This document shows positions 18,276-26,449 of a stretch of 57,869 nucleotides of DNA, one piece after another; within the stretch, counting starts at the first letter, position 1, and each line of letters begins with the position of its first letter. A program made the position numbers and the translations under genes. Below the pieces are notes generated by a model that saw nothing but the letters and a program-made list of their open reading frames with translations, did no database searches and had not been told where the DNA came from. Origin of the DNA: Halioglobus sp. (GTDB lineage: Bacteria > Pseudomonadota > Gammaproteobacteria > Pseudomonadales > Halieaceae); NCBI GenBank assembly GCA_020443425.1, contig JAGRIE010000022.1:1-57869 (forward strand), given 5' to 3'.

Positions 18276-18524
18276 ATGGATATTCAATCAGACGTCATTG
18301 CAATTCTGCAATCAAACCTGGGTGTCCCCGCTGGAGCGATTCCAGCACACCCTGACACCCGTATTCTCGGTGCGATTCCAGAAATGGATTCGATGTCTGT
18401 GGTCGGGATATTGGCCAGCCTCGAAGAACAGTACGGCATCATCGTTGACGACGATGAGGTAGATGCCGATGTTTTCGCCACGGTGGGCAGCCTGACTGCA
18501 TTTGTGGAGTCCAAGCTCGGCTAG
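18276..18524 (+). CDS. Acyl carrier protein (ACP-1)
   Basis: An 82-residue acidic ACP. The phosphopantetheine attachment site is Ser39 in EMDSMSVVG, on the start of a helix, with the following IIVDDDEVDADVF typical of carrier proteins. ATG 18276 is chosen because it gives the normal ACP length. It is three bases upstream of hydrolase 2 copy B, matching the known XrtA subcluster in which an ACP is encoded beside hydrolases 1 and 2. The acyl-CoA ligase and PLP-dependent decarboxylase that usually complete that subcluster are not in this window. Confidence 0.9.
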   Translation: MDIQSDVIAILQSNLGVPAGAIPAHPDTRILGAIPEMDSMSVVGILASLEEQYGIIVDDDEVDADVFATVGSLTAFVESKLG

Positions 18525-18527
18525 CCG

Positions 18528-19355
18528 ATGAACCGCAAAGACTTCAGCATTGATGGCAGTTTTCTTGAGCACCGGGGTAGAAAGGTATTCTACCTGCTGC
18601 TGGAACCGGTCGGTGGCGGCGTGCGAGATTCGATACTGTTTCTGCCGCCGTTCGCTGAGGAAATGAACAAGTCGCGCCATATTGTGGCCAGTCAGGCGCG
18701 TGCGCTCGCCGCTGCCGGCTACAGGGTCATGCTGCTTGACGTAACGGGTTGTGGCGATGCCGGTGGCGAGTTTGCGGATGCCACCTGGCAGTGCTGGGTG
18801 GAGGACGCGTTGCTAGCTGCGGACACCCTCGCCGCAATGGGGGCCGGGTCACTGTCATTGTGGGGGTTGCGACTGGGTGCGCCGCTGGCCTGTGAGGTTT
18901 CACGGTCGCGAGCGGACATACGCCGGCTGGTGCTCTGGCAGCCGGTGCTGAACGGTGAACAACAGATAGACCAGTTCCTGCGCCTCAAGGCTATGTCATC
19001 AGCTGTCAATGGCAGCGTCAGTTTTGATCGTAAAACGCTGTGGAATGAACTGCGCGCAGGGCGCCCGCTGGAGGTTGCAGGTTATGACCTCTCCTCTGCA
19101 TTGGCTCTCGAACTGGCAAAAGTCAGGCTCAATGATCTCAAGCCCGGGTGCGAGCAAGTGGATTGGGTTGAGGTTGGCACACTATCGGGTGATTCATTTT
19201 CGGTCGCCGCCGAGAGTGTTGTTTCAAACTGGCAACAACAGGGTGTCAGTGTGGGCAAGCACAGCGTGCCGGGAGACCCTTTCTGGCGGATAGTGGATGC
19301 CGGTATCAATGCCTCCTTGCAGCGCTGTACGTCTGAAGTGTTTGCGCAATCGTGA
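18528..19355 (+). CDS. Hydrolase 2, XrtA system-associated (copy B)
   Basis: A 275-residue alpha/beta-hydrolase-fold protein, closer to the family consensus than copy A: FLPPFAEEMNKSRH, then LLDVTGCGDAGGEF, then LWGLRLGAPLA. The elbow again has Arg (GLRLG) in place of the nucleophile Ser. It begins three bases after the ACP-1 stop and overlaps the GTG start of hydrolase 1 copy B by four bases, so ACP-1, hydrolase 2 and hydrolase 1 form one translationally coupled unit. Function is unproven; a role in handling ACP-bound acyl groups is inference from the gene order. Confidence 0.91.
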   Translation: MNRKDFSIDGSFLEHRGRKVFYLLLEPVGGGVRDSILFLPPFAEEMNKSRHIVASQARALAAAGYRVMLLDVTGCGDAGGEFADATWQCWVEDALLAADTLAAMGAGSLSLWGLRLGAPLACEVSRSRADIRRLVLWQPVLNGEQQIDQFLRLKAMSSAVNGSVSFDRKTLWNELRAGRPLEVAGYDLSSALALELAKVRLNDLKPGCEQVDWVEVGTLSGDSFSVAAESVVSNWQQQGVSVGKHSVPGDPFWRIVDAGINASLQRCTSEVFAQS

Positions 19356-20206
19356 CGGCCTACCGCGAACAGGTCGTCGTCTTCGATTGCGCAGCTGATC
19401 GTCTGGTGGGTATCACTGCTGTCCCGGAGGTCGCAGCGGACGTCGGTGTGCTGATTCTCGTGGGCGGGCCGCAGTACCGGGTGGGAAGCCACCGCCAGTT
19501 CACACTGTTGGCAAGGAGCCTTGCCGAGGCCGGGTTTGCATCGCTGCGATTTGACTATCGCGGGATGGGTGACAGCGAGGGCGAAAAGTGTGAGTTTGAC
19601 AATACCGAGGAAGAGATCGCTGTCGCTGTCGACGCGTTTATCCAGAGTGTGCCCGGTGTTTCACGGGTAGTACTGTGGGGACTGTGTGATGCCGCCTCCA
19701 GCGCGCTGATTTTTGGGCACCGCCATCCGCATGTTGCCGGTTTGGTTCTGTTAAACCCATGGGTTCACAACGGCGATTACTCGCCGCAGGTGAAGCTGGC
19801 GCATTACTATCGACCCTCCCTGTCAACGCGACACCAGTGGCGACGCCTGTTGTCCGGGCAGATAAAACTGTGGCCCACTTTCAAGGAACTCGCCAAAGAT
19901 AGCCTTGCGTTACTGGGTAAGTCTGCGCCTGGTCTCGGACAGAAGACAGTGACTCGTTCGTTCATCAAGGCGATGCAGGAGGGAATGGAAGAGTTCCAGC
20001 ACCGTATCCTGATCGTGCTCAGTGGGGCGGACCTGACGGCGCGGGAATTCTCAACGCTGGTTGCGCAGGACCCGGCTTGGAAAGATGCAATTGCAAAGTC
20101 CACTGTGACGACCCACACCCTGGCGGACGCTGATCACACTTTCTCGCAGCGACTCTGGCAGGAACAGGTCGAGCGCATGACCATTGATTGGTTGGCACAG
20201 CAGTAG
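19352..20206 (+). CDS. Hydrolase 1, XrtA system-associated (copy B)
   Basis: A 284-residue alpha/beta hydrolase starting at GTG 19352 (GTGA overlap with the previous stop). It has VVFDCAADRLVGI, VGGPQYRVGSHRQF, LRFDYRGMGDSEGE, and a Cys nucleophile elbow WGLCDAAS. The C-terminal DADHTFSQ supplies a candidate catalytic His. All parts of a Cys-His-Asp triad therefore seem present, in contrast to copy A where the matching His is Gln. It closes the ACP-1 operon and converges on the Cys-less asparagine synthase-like gene. Confidence 0.91.
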   Translation: MTAYREQVVVFDCAADRLVGITAVPEVAADVGVLILVGGPQYRVGSHRQFTLLARSLAEAGFASLRFDYRGMGDSEGEKCEFDNTEEEIAVAVDAFIQSVPGVSRVVLWGLCDAASSALIFGHRHPHVAGLVLLNPWVHNGDYSPQVKLAHYYRPSLSTRHQWRRLLSGQIKLWPTFKELAKDSLALLGKSAPGLGQKTVTRSFIKAMQEGMEEFQHRILIVLSGADLTAREFSTLVAQDPAWKDAIAKSTVTTHTLADADHTFSQRLWQEQVERMTIDWLAQQ

Positions 20207-20207
20207 G

Positions 20208-20222
20208 GGGAGTGATTCTCCC
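20208..20222. terminator. Possible stem-loop between convergent genes
   Basis: GGGAG, five-base loop, CTCCC lies just after the hydrolase 1 stop and before the end of the opposite-strand gene. There is no T tract on either side, so it is at best a weak terminator. Confidence 0.3.
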
Positions 20223-20233
20223 GCCAACACCCG

Positions 20234-22198
20234 TTAGTGTGAATCGCTGCCTGAATGGCCCTGCATCCACAGTTCAAACACGGTCAGGATCCACACCAGT
20301 TCACCGTAGTAGGCCGCGTGTTGGCTCTGGTGCATTTCGATAGCCTTGTCGATGAAGGCCGGTTTGATCAGGCCGCGCTGTTTGAGTTTCAACAAGTTGT
20401 CATAGGCCAGCTCCCGCAGCGGTTGATAGTTCCGCATCCATACGCCGAATGGGAGTCCGAAACCCTGCTTCGTCTTCGCTATCGTCTCCCCGGGCAGCCA
20501 GCCTTTCAGTGACTCCTTGTAGAAATGGCGCAGGTCATTGCCTTTTATCTTCCAGGCGCTGGGGACTTTGCAGGAAAACGCCACCAACTCATCATCGAGC
20601 ATGGGATAGACCACGTCCACGCCGGCCAGCGCACACATATGGCTGACCTTGCGCAGGTCGTTGTCGGCGAGAGTGATCTGCCAGTCCAGATACAGCATTC
20701 GATTCAGGCTGGAGGTCGGTTCCGGGCGCTGGTAAATCGAGCGCAGAAGGGTGAGCGGCAGCGCTGTATCCACCGCCCGCAGGACGTCATCGGGGAATAT
20801 CTCGGAGGCGGCATGGCGGTGCAGGAAGTTATAGCTCTGCATACGGTCCGGCAGCGGTGTATTTGCCTGCGCGATATAACTCTTCGCTTTGGACGCCAGC
20901 GGCAATCCGGAAGGCATTACATTCACCAACGGGTCAATCAGGCCTTTGCGTAACAGGGCCGGCACTTTTGCATAGTGCTCAAACACGCGTTGTTTCAGGT
21001 AGCGTTCGTTGCCACCGAAAAATTCGTCGCCGCCGTCCCCGGCCAGCAGTGTTTTCACGCCGTCTTCTGCCGCCATCTTGGCACAGAAATACGCCGGGAG
21101 CGCCGAGGAGTTGCCAAACGGCTCGTCGTAGCTGGTGGCGATAGTGGGCAGGGCCTCCACCACATCCTCAGGTGTAACATAGTATTCATTCAGTTCGACG
21201 CCGAAATGCTTGGCCGTGATTCGGGCAAACGCCATTTCGTCATAGCCCTCTGCGGCGAAGCCGATCGAATAGGCGGATGCCTGGCCTTCACGCAGCTCGG
21301 AGAACATGCCGACAACGGTGGAACTGTCGAGTCCACCACTGAGGAACGCGCCCACTTTTCCGGAGCCGGGCAGGCAGTTTTCCACAGAGGACCGCAACTT
21401 GTGGCGCAGTTGCTCAGCCAGCACGTCGAACGACTCTTGCTGTGTGTCGTCGGAGAAGCGTGGACACCAGTAATTCACCCGCCGGACGTTGCCGCCCTGG
21501 TAGTCCAGATAGTGCGCAGCGGGCAGCTTGTGCAGGCCGCGATAGACCGTGCCTGGGCTCGGCACCATATGGAAGTACACATAGTTGTAGACGCCCTGCT
21601 CAAGCAACTGTGCCTTGTCCTCGGTGGCGACGAGAGCGCCACTGGCGAAACTGCCGAAGGCAAGGGCATCATCGCCGGCATGGTAGTACATCGAGTGTTG
21701 GCCGAGGCGATCGATAGCCAGCAGTACACGATCTGCCCGGGTGTCTATGATTGCGCAACAAAACGAACCCATCAGCCTTGCGAAGATGCCCTCTGCATAC
21801 TGTTCATAACCCTTTGCGAGAGCCGCGGCACCGCCTTGGGTGTCCGCCACAGCGGCGAGTTCGCTGTCGCGGAACCGGGGGTGGCCGGCAATGGTGGCGA
21901 CGCCTCCAGCAGTGAGGGTATGGGTGCTGCCGGAGGTGGCCAGCGCAAAGGCGGTCGTGCTTTGCGTTGTTACGGGCAGCGGCGACTGGACGGCAGTGCG
22001 CATGGCATTAAGCCGGTCTGCGGCGCGCACCGGGCTGCCGGGAGCGCAGTATCGACCGATGATGCTGTGCCGTGTGAATCCATTCTTGACTTGTTTGCTG
22101 TTGTCGCCGCGCTGTTTCATTGCAGTGAACTCACTCACCAGGTTCCGGACCCGCAATGCTATCATTTGGACCGAACAAGGGTAAGCAGACGGGTTCAC
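20234..22198 (-). CDS. Asparagine synthase-like protein lacking the glutaminase cysteine
   Basis: Up to 654 residues. The synthetase domain is well preserved, with the ATP loop AFLSGGLDSSTVVG and LLAGDGGDEFFGGNERYL. The N-terminal domain is recognisable as class II amidotransferase-like (AIDRLGQHSMYYH, FGSFASGALV), but there is no Met-Cys start at any in-frame Met (22198, 22165, 22120 or 22003), so the glutamine-hydrolysing nucleophile is missing. Homologues with this loss, such as beta-lactam synthetase, use an internal or external amine. It might therefore form an amide with an amine other than ammonia. Start is uncertain; 22120 is plausible. It is divergent from the MBOAT gene. Confidence 0.82.
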   Translation of the reverse strand: MNPSAYPCSVQMIALRVRNLVSEFTAMKQRGDNSKQVKNGFTRHSIIGRYCAPGSPVRAADRLNAMRTAVQSPLPVTTQSTTAFALATSGSTHTLTAGGVATIAGHPRFRDSELAAVADTQGGAAALAKGYEQYAEGIFARLMGSFCCAIIDTRADRVLLAIDRLGQHSMYYHAGDDALAFGSFASGALVATEDKAQLLEQGVYNYVYFHMVPSPGTVYRGLHKLPAAHYLDYQGGNVRRVNYWCPRFSDDTQQESFDVLAEQLRHKLRSSVENCLPGSGKVGAFLSGGLDSSTVVGMFSELREGQASAYSIGFAAEGYDEMAFARITAKHFGVELNEYYVTPEDVVEALPTIATSYDEPFGNSSALPAYFCAKMAAEDGVKTLLAGDGGDEFFGGNERYLKQRVFEHYAKVPALLRKGLIDPLVNVMPSGLPLASKAKSYIAQANTPLPDRMQSYNFLHRHAASEIFPDDVLRAVDTALPLTLLRSIYQRPEPTSSLNRMLYLDWQITLADNDLRKVSHMCALAGVDVVYPMLDDELVAFSCKVPSAWKIKGNDLRHFYKESLKGWLPGETIAKTKQGFGLPFGVWMRNYQPLRELAYDNLLKLKQRGLIKPAFIDKAIEMHQSQHAAYYGELVWILTVFELWMQGHSGSDSH

Positions 22199-22389
22199 AT
22201 CTCGGGCATTTCGCCGCCCCCGGCGCCTGCTTTATGGCTGACATTGCCAACGCCGCAGCCTGCAGCTGTCGAGCGCCGTATTGATTGTGACGGGCTTAAT
22301 AAAATGCGGTTATTTTGGTGGTGTGGCGGGCGAGAATCTGCCACAGTAACTTGCATAAAAAGGGCGGACTGTGTGCGGACAGAGTAAAC

Positions 22390-23949
22390 TTGCTATTTAA
22401 TTCATACGAGTTCATTTTTCTCTTTTTCCCGCTGTGCGCGCTCGGCTTCTTCTGCTGTGCCAGGTTTTTTACGCTCAATACCGCGTTGGGCTTTTTGGTA
22501 TTCGCCTCGCTTGGCTTCTACGCCTACTGGAAGCCGGCCTACCTGATCTTGCTGCTGTTTTCCATCGGTTTCAATTTTGCGGTGGGGCAGGTGCTCTCCA
22601 GGGAGAACTACTGGCGCCGGCGCAGCGTGCTAATTTTCGGGATCAGTGTCAATCTGGCGCTGCTAGGCTATTTCAAATACGCGAATTTCTTTGTCGACAA
22701 TGTCAACACGGTGTTTGGTACACACTGGGATGTCGGGACCATCTTCCTGCCATTGGCGATCTCGTTTTTCACCTTCCAGCAGATCTCGTATCTGGTGGAT
22801 GCCTGGCAGGGCAAGACGCACGAGTATAATTTCCTGCATTACGCGCTGTTTGTCTGCTTTTTCCCGCAACTCATCGCGGGGCCGATTGTGCACCACCGGG
22901 ATATCATTCCGCAGTTTATGAAGCCGGGCAACCTGACCCCGAGGTGGTCCAACTTCGCAGTCGGCATGTCTATTTTTGCCATCGGGTTGTTCAAGAAAAC
23001 CGTTATCGCAGACAGCCTTTCCACCTATGTCGGCCCGGTATACGACACCGGTGGCGCAGGCGGTAATATCGATTTTTTCAGGGCCTGGGGCAGCTCTCTG
23101 GCTTACACCTTCCAACTGTATTTTGACTTCTCCGGTTACTCCGATATGGCGATTGGCGCCGCCCGGGTCTTCGGTGTACGTCTGCCGGTAAACTTTTTCT
23201 CGCCGTATAAGTCCACCAGTATTATTGAGTTTTGGCGTCGCTGGCATATGACGCTGTCACAGTTCCTGCGGGATTACCTGTACATTGCCCTCGGTGGCAA
23301 CCGCAAAGGCAAGTACCGCCGCTACCTCAACCTTTTCCTGACCATGTTGCTGGGAGGCCTCTGGCACGGTGCGGGCTGGCCGTTTGTCGTCTGGGGCGCA
23401 CTTCACGGCGGCTACCTGATGGTCAATCACAGCTGGCGCCATATGCTGTCGCGGTTTGGCTGGAATGTCTCCAGCCATCCGGTATACATGGCATTTGCCT
23501 GGGGACTGACCTTTCTTGCAGTGGTGTTCTCATGGGTGTACTTCCGCGCTCCCACGCTGGAGCACGGCAACCAGATTGCGATGGCCATGCTGGGTTTCTC
23601 CGGCTTCGAGGTTCCAGCGGGTATCCTGGCCCGGTTGGGCGACGTGGGAAGCCAACTGACGGCGATTGGGGTTGTGCCGGTCCAGGGCGGCGGTACGATG
23701 ATCCTGGGCAATTATCTCTGGGTGTTGGCGGTTGCCCCGGTCGCGCTGCTACTGCCGAATGTGGCCCAGATTTTCTGCCAGCACGAGCCGGTGCTGTATG
23801 AGAATGACAGGGCGTTCAGGGCGCTTCGTTCCAGTGATCTGTTGAGTTGGGACTACAGTACCCGATGGGCGGTAGCGATAGCGCTCGCAGGCGTGGCGGG
23901 CATTTTGACGCTGCAGCAAGTCTCCGAATTCCTGTACTTCCAATTCTGA
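22390..23949 (+). CDS. MBOAT-family membrane O-acyltransferase
   Basis: A roughly 519-residue polytopic protein of the AlgI/DltB-like MBOAT family. Typical features are the start LLFNSYEFIFLFFP, the central EFWRRWHMTLSQFLRDYLYI, and the catalytic His in GGLWHGAGW. I choose TTG 22390, since it gives the usual M-LFNSYEF start and has GGACAGAG a few bases upstream; a longer frame opens at TTG 22315. Such proteins move acetyl groups across the inner membrane for polysaccharide O-acetylation. The gene one base downstream encodes the SGNH-like partner expected for the periplasmic transfer step. Confidence 0.92.
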   Translation: MLFNSYEFIFLFFPLCALGFFCCARFFTLNTALGFLVFASLGFYAYWKPAYLILLLFSIGFNFAVGQVLSRENYWRRRSVLIFGISVNLALLGYFKYANFFVDNVNTVFGTHWDVGTIFLPLAISFFTFQQISYLVDAWQGKTHEYNFLHYALFVCFFPQLIAGPIVHHRDIIPQFMKPGNLTPRWSNFAVGMSIFAIGLFKKTVIADSLSTYVGPVYDTGGAGGNIDFFRAWGSSLAYTFQLYFDFSGYSDMAIGAARVFGVRLPVNFFSPYKSTSIIEFWRRWHMTLSQFLRDYLYIALGGNRKGKYRRYLNLFLTMLLGGLWHGAGWPFVVWGALHGGYLMVNHSWRHMLSRFGWNVSSHPVYMAFAWGLTFLAVVFSWVYFRAPTLEHGNQIAMAMLGFSGFEVPAGILARLGDVGSQLTAIGVVPVQGGGTMILGNYLWVLAVAPVALLLPNVAQIFCQHEPVLYENDRAFRALRSSDLLSWDYSTRWAVAIALAGVAGILTLQQVSEFLYFQF

Positions 23950-23950
23950 T

Positions 23951-25078
23951 ATGACAGCCAATACCTACCTTCTGCGTGTAGTGATCTTTGGCCTGTTGGC
24001 CAGTTGCCTGGTGGTGGGCATCAATTACGTGGTTGATCCCTACGGTATTACCGGTATGCAGCGTGTGGCGGGATTCAATGAACACAAGGTTGAGATCAAT
24101 GAGCACACCCAACTGCTGAAAAAGTACCAGCCCCTGTTGTCGACACACAATGCGCTGATGGTCGGGAATTCCCGTGTCGAACTGGGTATCGCACCGGCGC
24201 ATGCCTGCTTTCTCGATGCGGGTATGGACCTTTACAATCTCGGGATGCCGGGCGCCGCCGTGGAGACACAGCTCGCGTACGCGCTGAACCTGTTGTACCA
24301 GCAACCGGTTGAAACGCTGTTCCTGAGTCTCGACTTTACGGATTTTATTGCCAGCAGCGCACAGCCCCGGGAAGATGGATCGCGGCTGGGCGAGGCGATG
24401 GCCGGGTTCCGCTTCACGGCGGCGGGGACGCCGAGTGATGGTTACTACCAGAGTGTGTTTCGCGACTACCTGAAATCACTGTTTTCGCTTGATGCGCTGG
24501 CGGCCTCTGTCATGACGATCGCGCTACAGGGCGAAAGCGCTGCCGACCGCGATGATGCCGGGTTTAACCCGGCGCGCGATTTTGCTGAAGCGGTGCGGAT
24601 CGAGGGGCCGCACGCGCTGTTTGCGCAGAAAATGGACAGCCTGGCGACGAAGTACAGCCGGCCCTGGTATCTGCGCGACGCACAGGGACAGTTGAATCCG
24701 GCGTTCGCGACGCTGGCTCATTTTCTGGATATCGCTACGGCGCGCGGCATCAAAGTGTACCTGTTTACCAACCCGTTTCACGACAGCTTCTGGGACCTGT
24801 TGCGGGACCAGGGGCATATGACGGCCTACAGTGACTGGATGCGCTCGCTGCAGGCGCTGGTGCGAAACTACCCGCAAGGTGCGGTTGAGTTGTGGGATTT
24901 CTCTGCGGACTCCCCGTATATCCATGAGGAGGTGCCCGCTGCCGGGGTCAGGTCCGGGCCGCTGCAGTGGTTCTGGGAGCCGGCACACTATCGACGAGAG
25001 TTGGGTGACCTGATGGTCAATGCCATGCTGTCCGACGGTTGCGGTACCGATATCGCATTTGGTCGCAGGCTACACTAA
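23951..25078 (+). CDS. SGNH/AlgX-like periplasmic O-acyltransferase partner of MBOAT
   Basis: A 375-residue protein with an N-terminal membrane anchor (about 7-27) and a periplasmic domain. GNSRVELG near residue 73 resembles SGNH block I, with Ser as candidate nucleophile, and the C-terminal EPAHYRRELGDLM supplies a His in the position expected of the DxxH-type motif, though Asp is replaced (EPAH). Proteins of this architecture are encoded next to MBOAT genes (as DltD beside DltB, AlgJ/AlgX beside AlgI) and complete O-acetyl transfer to the polymer. Its stop overlaps the stop of the opposite-strand heptose gene. Confidence 0.78.
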   Translation: MTANTYLLRVVIFGLLASCLVVGINYVVDPYGITGMQRVAGFNEHKVEINEHTQLLKKYQPLLSTHNALMVGNSRVELGIAPAHACFLDAGMDLYNLGMPGAAVETQLAYALNLLYQQPVETLFLSLDFTDFIASSAQPREDGSRLGEAMAGFRFTAAGTPSDGYYQSVFRDYLKSLFSLDALAASVMTIALQGESAADRDDAGFNPARDFAEAVRIEGPHALFAQKMDSLATKYSRPWYLRDAQGQLNPAFATLAHFLDIATARGIKVYLFTNPFHDSFWDLLRDQGHMTAYSDWMRSLQALVRNYPQGAVELWDFSADSPYIHEEVPAAGVRSGPLQWFWEPAHYRRELGDLMVNAMLSDGCGTDIAFGRRLH

Positions 25079-26313
25079 CGGCTGCTGTCATGGCGGGCCA
25101 ACAGCGATTCCACTTCCGGCAGTATTGAAGAGGGCTCGATTTTTTTTCCCAGGATACCCACCGCGACACCCGCCTGCGCGTCCTTTTCTGTATCCCCCAG
25201 CATAAAGCTCTGCGACATTACGGGGTGCCAGTGTTCGATCAGGCTGAGCAGCATCCCGGTCTCGGGTTTGCGGCAGTCACAGGCCCTGGACAGGTCCGGC
25301 ACCGTGCCGTCGGGGTGATGGGGACAGTAGCGGATATCATCGATGTGTGCGCCTATGTCCGCCAGCTCTTCTGCCATCCAATGGTGCAGAGTGTCGACGG
25401 CGTCAGCCTCGTAGTAACCGCGGGCGATGCCGGCCTGGTTGGTCACGATGAAGACCAGGTAGCCGGCATCGTTCAGGCGTTTGATGGCCGCTTTAGCACC
25501 GTCTATCCAACGGAAATCGGCAATCTTGTGCGTGTAGCCGTCGTCGTGGTTGAGCGTGCCATCGCGATCCAGGAAGGCGGCAGGCTTTCGCAGCCACTCC
25601 GACAGGTTTGCCCTGGCGGCATTGAGATCCTCGGGAATACCGATATCGATGAAGAACCCACGGTAGGCGCGACCGACCAGCAGCCCCTGCTGTACCAGCG
25701 CCGGAAACACCTCCTGTTCCAGCGAGCAGGGGCTGTCCCCGATCGTGTCCAGCATCGAGGCCTTCAGCCAATATACGCCGCTGTTGATTAGGCCGGACTG
25801 CGGCTCTGTAGGCTTTTCCCGGAAGGCGCTGATACGCGCGCCATCCAGTTCGACAAAACCGTAGCGTGTGGCGTTCTCCACTTCAAGCAGGGCGACGCGA
25901 CACAGCCAGTCCCCGGGTTCGCCGTCGCGGCTGCAGTTGCACAGGTCAAGGTAGTTGAAATCGAATATGGAATCACCGTTGAGCAGCAGGAATTCATCCT
26001 GCAGATAATCGCGGGCATATTTCAGCGCCCCCCCGGTACCCATCGGGGAGGGCTCCACGACCACCGTGATGCTGGCCTGTAGCGCCTGCGCAAACGTTGA
26101 GTCAGTCCCGTATTTTTCATTCACGACACCGGACTGGTAACCGGCCAGTAACACAAAGTCGGTAAAACCGAAACGGCGCAGGTTGAGCATGACGTGCTCG
26201 ACAAAAGGTCGCCCGCTCACGTCCAGCAGTGGTTTTGGCGTGTCGCGTACGGCGTCACCCAGACGGGTGCCTTTGCCCCCGATGAGAATGGCGGCTTGTT
26301 TCACAATTTTCAT
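25075..26313 (-). CDS. Heptose-1-phosphate nucleotidyltransferase fused to GmhB-type phosphatase
   Basis: A 412-residue fusion. Residues 1-238 are a sugar-phosphate nucleotidyltransferase of the HddC type: ILIGGKGTRLG, then TPKPLL, LLNGDSIFD and FIDIGIPEDL. Residues 244-405 are a GmhB-type HAD phosphatase with DRDGT (Asp249, Asp251), TNQAGIARG, and a zinc site Cys330/His332/Cys345/Cys347, then LGDTEKD. Together with hddA and gmhA in the divergent operon this gives all four steps from sedoheptulose 7-phosphate to GDP-D-glycero-alpha-D-manno-heptose (the guanylyl specificity is inferred from the partners). In most organisms hddC and gmhB are separate genes. Confidence 0.9.
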   Translation of the reverse strand: MKIVKQAAILIGGKGTRLGDAVRDTPKPLLDVSGRPFVEHVMLNLRRFGFTDFVLLAGYQSGVVNEKYGTDSTFAQALQASITVVVEPSPMGTGGALKYARDYLQDEFLLLNGDSIFDFNYLDLCNCSRDGEPGDWLCRVALLEVENATRYGFVELDGARISAFREKPTEPQSGLINSGVYWLKASMLDTIGDSPCSLEQEVFPALVQQGLLVGRAYRGFFIDIGIPEDLNAARANLSEWLRKPAAFLDRDGTLNHDDGYTHKIADFRWIDGAKAAIKRLNDAGYLVFIVTNQAGIARGYYEADAVDTLHHWMAEELADIGAHIDDIRYCPHHPDGTVPDLSRACDCRKPETGMLLSLIEHWHPVMSQSFMLGDTEKDAQAGVAVGILGKKIEPSSILPEVESLLARHDSSR

Positions 26314-26358
26314 AAAAATATGTTTTCCGCAGGCCGGTAAGCGCTTTATCTATGCCTG

Positions 26359-26384
26359 TTGGCCCATTAGTATCTGAGGGCCAA
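26359..26384. promoter_or_regulatory. Inverted repeat in divergent heptose-gene region
   Basis: TTGGCCC, 12 bases, GGGCCAA is a perfect 7-base inverted repeat in the 136-base space between the HddC-GmhB fusion and the stp1-hddA-gmhA operon. It is immediately followed by TATAAC (26385-26390), which could be a -10 box, so the repeat is placed like an operator or an RNA stem-loop. No cognate regulator is visible. Confidence 0.4.
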
Positions 26385-26449
26385 TATAACTGTGCCCTCA
26401 AAACGGGGCAAGGGTATACCTTGCTGCAGTTGATCTGAAAAGAAGCACA

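Noticed and set aside
20975-22387. 470-codon plus-strand frame
   Set aside because: Lies opposite the asparagine synthase-like gene, whose motifs are clear; the frame resembles no protein family.
22199-22389. Promoter or sigma-54 site in the AsnB-like/MBOAT spacer
   Set aside because: No element with correct spacing and boxes could be defined on either strand.
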